Shown: positions 35,933 through 38,270 of the stretch, piece by piece
How the letters are laid out: each line of letters starts with the position of its first letter
Numbering within the stretch: the stretch's first letter is position 1
Notes under the pieces: model-generated
Seen by the model: only the letters and a program-made list of their open reading frames with translations
What the model was told of the DNA's origin: nothing
Database searches by the model: none
Translations under genes and position numbers: made by a program
Assembly (NCBI GenBank): GCA_017302355.1
Contig: JAFLDQ010000014.1
Location: forward strand, 1 to 38,270
DNA: 38,270 bases
Direction of reading: 5' to 3'
From: Dechloromonas sp.
GTDB taxonomy: Bacteria > Pseudomonadota > Gammaproteobacteria > Burkholderiales > Rhodocyclaceae

Positions 35933-36879
35933 CTCCCCAGCATTTCCGCAAGCCCGTCGGCGAGCGATACCCGCGCCCGCCAGCCCAGATCCCGTGCGAT
36001 CCGCGCCGGGGAATACCAAGCCGAACCCAGCAACCGGTCGAGCACTTCGCTGTCGAACGGCATCCGCCTCTTCACGATCGCCTCCAGTCCGTCCGCCCCG
36101 AATGCCACGGCGCGCAGCAACCCTCCCGGCACCGCCCAGGAGCATCGCGGCATCCCCAGAGCCGAACGCAGCGCATCGAACAACTCGCGCCCCGACGGGG
36201 CTTCGGATGATGCCACGATGTAGGTTCCCCCGTTGGCCCGGTCATCGCCGGCAACCAGCCGCATCGCCGTGACGACGTCATCGACATGCACCAGGGAACG
36301 ATGGTTGCCCGTTTCCGGCAGCGGCGGAAACAGACCGCGCCTGACCAAGCGCCCCATGCGTTCCAGGTTCCCGCGGCCTCCCGACCCATAGACCATCGCC
36401 AGGCGCAGGTTGGCCACGTGCATTCCGAAACGCCTGCCGGCATCGATCACCTCCTCCTCGGCCGCCCGCTTGGCCTGGCCATAAGCGGTCTCCGGCTGCC
36501 CGGGGAAATTCTCGTCGGCGCAGCACCTGCCCGGTTCGGCCATCGCCTTGACGCTGGAGAGGAAGATGAATCGCTTCACCCCCGACTGACCCGCCGCGTC
36601 GACCAGATTTCGTGTTCCCTCGAAGTTGACCTGCCAGTGCATCGCCGCATCATCACCCGTCAGCGAGGAAAACGCATGCGCATGGCCGGCACAATGGAAG
36701 ACCCTGTCCACTCCCCTGCATGCTGCGGTCAACGCCGATTTGTCGGCCAAATCGGCGACCAACGAATCGGCGCATACAACGGGTTGTCGTGACAGGCGGC
36801 GGCAATTCGCACCGTCTGCCTCAAGTTCCCTGAGCAATCGCCGGCCAATGAACCCGGTTGCGCCGGTAACCAGATTCAC
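35929..36879 (-). CDS. NAD-dependent nucleotide-sugar epimerase/reductase (WbpV/WreQ-like)
   Basis: A 316-residue extended SDR. The NAD motif VTGATGFIGRRL begins near residue 4, followed by VFHCAGHAHAF, FLSSVKAMAEPG (Ser), and the catalytic AYGQAKRAAEE (Y-x3-K). The HCAGHAHAF and SSVKA features resemble enzymes that reduce UDP-4-keto-6-deoxy-GlcNAc to UDP-QuiNAc or FucNAc and their GalE-like relatives. GTG 36879 overlaps the glycosyltransferase stop (GTGA). Location between an initiating transferase and a WbpM-like dehydratase supports the reductase reading. A 4-epimerase activity is the alternative. Confidence 0.88.
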   Translation of the reverse strand: MNLVTGATGFIGRRLLRELEADGANCRRLSRQPVVCADSLVADLADKSALTAACRGVDRVFHCAGHAHAFSSLTGDDAAMHWQVNFEGTRNLVDAAGQSGVKRFIFLSSVKAMAEPGRCCADENFPGQPETAYGQAKRAAEEEVIDAGRRFGMHVANLRLAMVYGSGGRGNLERMGRLVRRGLFPPLPETGNHRSLVHVDDVVTAMRLVAGDDRANGGTYIVASSEAPSGRELFDALRSALGMPRCSWAVPGGLLRAVAFGADGLEAIVKRRMPFDSEVLDRLLGSAWYSPARIARDLGWRARVSLADGLAEMLGR

Positions 36880-37616
36880 CGCGTGTCGCCCGCAACCTTG
36901 GGCCGCCGCCCCCGGTGCTTCCAGAGAAAGCGCGCCATGCTGCCCAGATGCCAGCGCAGATGGCGCAGACTGCGACGACTGTCGCGTCGCGCATCGTGAA
37001 TGACGCCTGCCTTCGGGCAGGCCAGTATCTTCATCCCCTTCTGCCACAACCTGGCACAGATATCGACGTCTTCGTAGTAAAGGAAAAAGCGCTCATCGAA
37101 ACCACCCAATTCCTGAAAATCGCGGCTACGAAAAAGCATGAACATTCCAGCCACCCATTCCGGAGCAAATTCCGCCTGGCCTTCGCGGACAACATAGCGG
37201 CCATCGCTCCTCCCGAGCGCCTTCATCAGCAATGAAGCCGGCGTAGGAAAGCGCCGCATGCTGTCTTCGATCTTCCCGTCGGGCGATTTTACCAGCGGCG
37301 CCACGAGCGCCACGCGATCGTCAGCGAGCGCGGCGGACAGGACAGGAAACGGATTCCGGTCGAATTCGATATCCGGATTCAACGGACAAAAGAACGTCTG
37401 GGTGCAACAGGCAAAGGCTGCATTGTGATTGGCGCCGAAACCCCTTGGCTTCGCGTTGCCGATGACCGTCAAACGCGCGTCATCGGGCAATGCCACCGAT
37501 TCCGGAACATTCAAGGTCAGGATGATCTGGGCGACTTCCGGGAATGCCAGAAGTTGTCCGACGAGCCTCGCCACCATGTCGCCATGTCCGTGGCTGACGA
37601 TGGAAACCGCGATCAA
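36876..37616 (-). CDS. Family 2 glycosyltransferase
   Basis: A 246-residue GT-A fold glycosyltransferase of the rhamnosyltransferase-like type. N-terminal VSIVSHGHGDMVARLV, nucleotide-binding KPRGFGANHNAAF, metal site FFCPLNPDIEFD, and the acceptor-side motif GGFDERFFLYYEDVDICARL. There is no membrane segment, so it works on the cytoplasmic face. TTG 37616 is the apparent start, with GGGGG upstream. Donor sugar is not predictable; dTDP-rhamnose is common for this subgroup. Overlaps the next gene by four bases. Confidence 0.92.
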   Translation of the reverse strand: MIAVSIVSHGHGDMVARLVGQLLAFPEVAQIILTLNVPESVALPDDARLTVIGNAKPRGFGANHNAAFACCTQTFFCPLNPDIEFDRNPFPVLSAALADDRVALVAPLVKSPDGKIEDSMRRFPTPASLLMKALGRSDGRYVVREGQAEFAPEWVAGMFMLFRSRDFQELGGFDERFFLYYEDVDICARLWQKGMKILACPKAGVIHDARRDSRRSLRHLRWHLGSMARFLWKHRGRRPKVAGDTR

Positions 37617-37695
37617 GCGGACCCCCGTGACGATTCAGGCACAGAACGAAACGCCCTGACACCATGAAAGACGCAACGGGAAAACGCCGATGCCA

Positions 37696-38270
37696 TCAAG
37701 TCACCCCGCCAAGCTTCTGATACAGCGTCCTGTACTGCCCGTCGCGACCGAACGACGAGACCAGTTCATCGTCGAGCAAGGCGGGATAATCGCGGGTCCG
37801 GAGAGTGGAAAGCGCTTGCATGGCACGTTCAGGCGACCGGGAGTCCAGCCATTCGCCCAGCTGCCATCGCTTCACCAGACGAGCCGCCTCGGTGTTCTCT
37901 GGCGAGAAACACAGGATGGGGCGCCGGGCCTTGACATAGTCGAAGAACTTTCCGGTGATCACTTCATCGCTGCTGGCCGGATCCGTATGCAGGATCAGCA
38001 GGTAGTGCATTCCCTGCATGACATCGAACACTTCGGCATGCGCCACGGAAGCATTCACTTCAACGAACGGGAAGTCCTTGAGATTGATGCGGGACAGGCG
38101 CAGCGAGCCGTAGAAGCACAGGCGGATGGGGATTCCTGTCTCGATCGCACTCGCCATTGCGCGCAGCAGCGGCTCGACATTCCGATACCCGTGCTCATCG
38201 TCGTCCGCCATGCCGAAATAGCCGATACGCAAGTCCGCGGACTGGCTCGCCTGGCGAACCGGACAAGGCT
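37696..38270 (-). CDS. Group 1 glycosyltransferase C-terminal part, cut by window edge
   Basis: The frame stays open to the right edge, so the N-terminal part is outside. About 191 residues are visible. LRIGYFGMADDDEHGY begins the second Rossmann domain, IRLCFYGSLR the next strand, and DEVITGKFFDYVKARRPIL carries the GT-B nucleotide-sugar-binding glutamate region. This resembles GT4-like transferases. It lies 79 bases upstream of the GT2 gene and belongs to the same cluster. Confidence 0.75.
   Translation of the reverse strand, partial: PCPVRQASQSADLRIGYFGMADDDEHGYRNVEPLLRAMASAIETGIPIRLCFYGSLRLSRINLKDFPFVEVNASVAHAEVFDVMQGMHYLLILHTDPASSDEVITGKFFDYVKARRPILCFSPENTEAARLVKRWQLGEWLDSRSPERAMQALSTLRTRDYPALLDDELVSSFGRDGQYRTLYQKLGGVT

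Overview
The window looks like chromosomal DNA of a high-GC betaproteobacterium, most likely of the Rhodocyclales type (relatives of Azoarcus, Dechloromonas or Accumulibacter). This rests on gene order and protein flavour: Crp/Fnr-ftsK-lolA / rarA-serS, aroA-cmk-rpsA-ihfB-lapA-lapB-hldE1-hldD-cysM, and glnB beside nadE. No 16S or other taxonomic marker is present, so the assignment is inference.

Layout. (1) 1-411: the last 45 codons of a transposase that looks IS1380-like, then non-coding DNA. (2) 412-4990: a small zinc-ribbon ORF coupled to a UvrD/Rep-type helicase, a small unknown gene, tRNA-Ser(CGA) with its terminator, and an MltF-like lytic transglycosylase. (3) 4980-8227, minus strand: serS, a DUF4126 membrane protein and rarA. 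(4) 8228-14666: an accessory island lying between rarA and lolA, which are normally close neighbours. It holds a VapBC-like toxin-antitoxin pair, a complete chromosomal integron, an arginase-family gene and a GNAT acetyltransferase. (5) 14667-18255, minus: Crp/Fnr regulator, ftsK and lolA in one tight operon, divergent from trxB and an Smr gene. (6) 19931-22829, minus: a small unknown gene, PII, NAD synthetase and pyrophosphatase. (7) 22889-32187, minus: an aroA-cmk fusion, rpsA, ihfB, lapAB, the two heptose genes, cysM and a DEDD exonuclease. (8) 32264-33435: two tandem Uma2-family genes. (9) 33428-38270, minus: a surface-polysaccharide cluster with two glycosyltransferases, a nucleotide-sugar reductase/epimerase, an initiating sugar-phosphate transferase and a WbpM-type 4,6-dehydratase.

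The main find is the integron at 9009-12499. The integrase has the integron-specific insert. Its promoter carries a perfect LexA box, CTGT-N8-ACAG. An attI-like region contains two direct repeats 20 bp apart and a GTTAGCG core. Three cassettes follow, each ending in a foldable attC whose R'' site is the exact reverse complement of that same cassette's head. A fourth, two-gene cassette has lost its attC and runs into a short repeat resembling the REP-type sequences that accompany Y1 transposases. None of the cassette proteins is a recognised resistance gene: one is a membrane protein, one is a glycine-rich-domain-protein-like (GRDP-like) protein, and three are unknown.

The core genes work together in clear groups: envelope biogenesis (lolA, lapAB, hldE1/hldD, the polysaccharide cluster, mltF), chromosome maintenance (ftsK, rarA, the helicase, ihfB), translation (serS, tRNA-Ser, rpsA) and nitrogen/NAD metabolism (glnB, nadE). 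Only sequence reading was possible; no database search was run.
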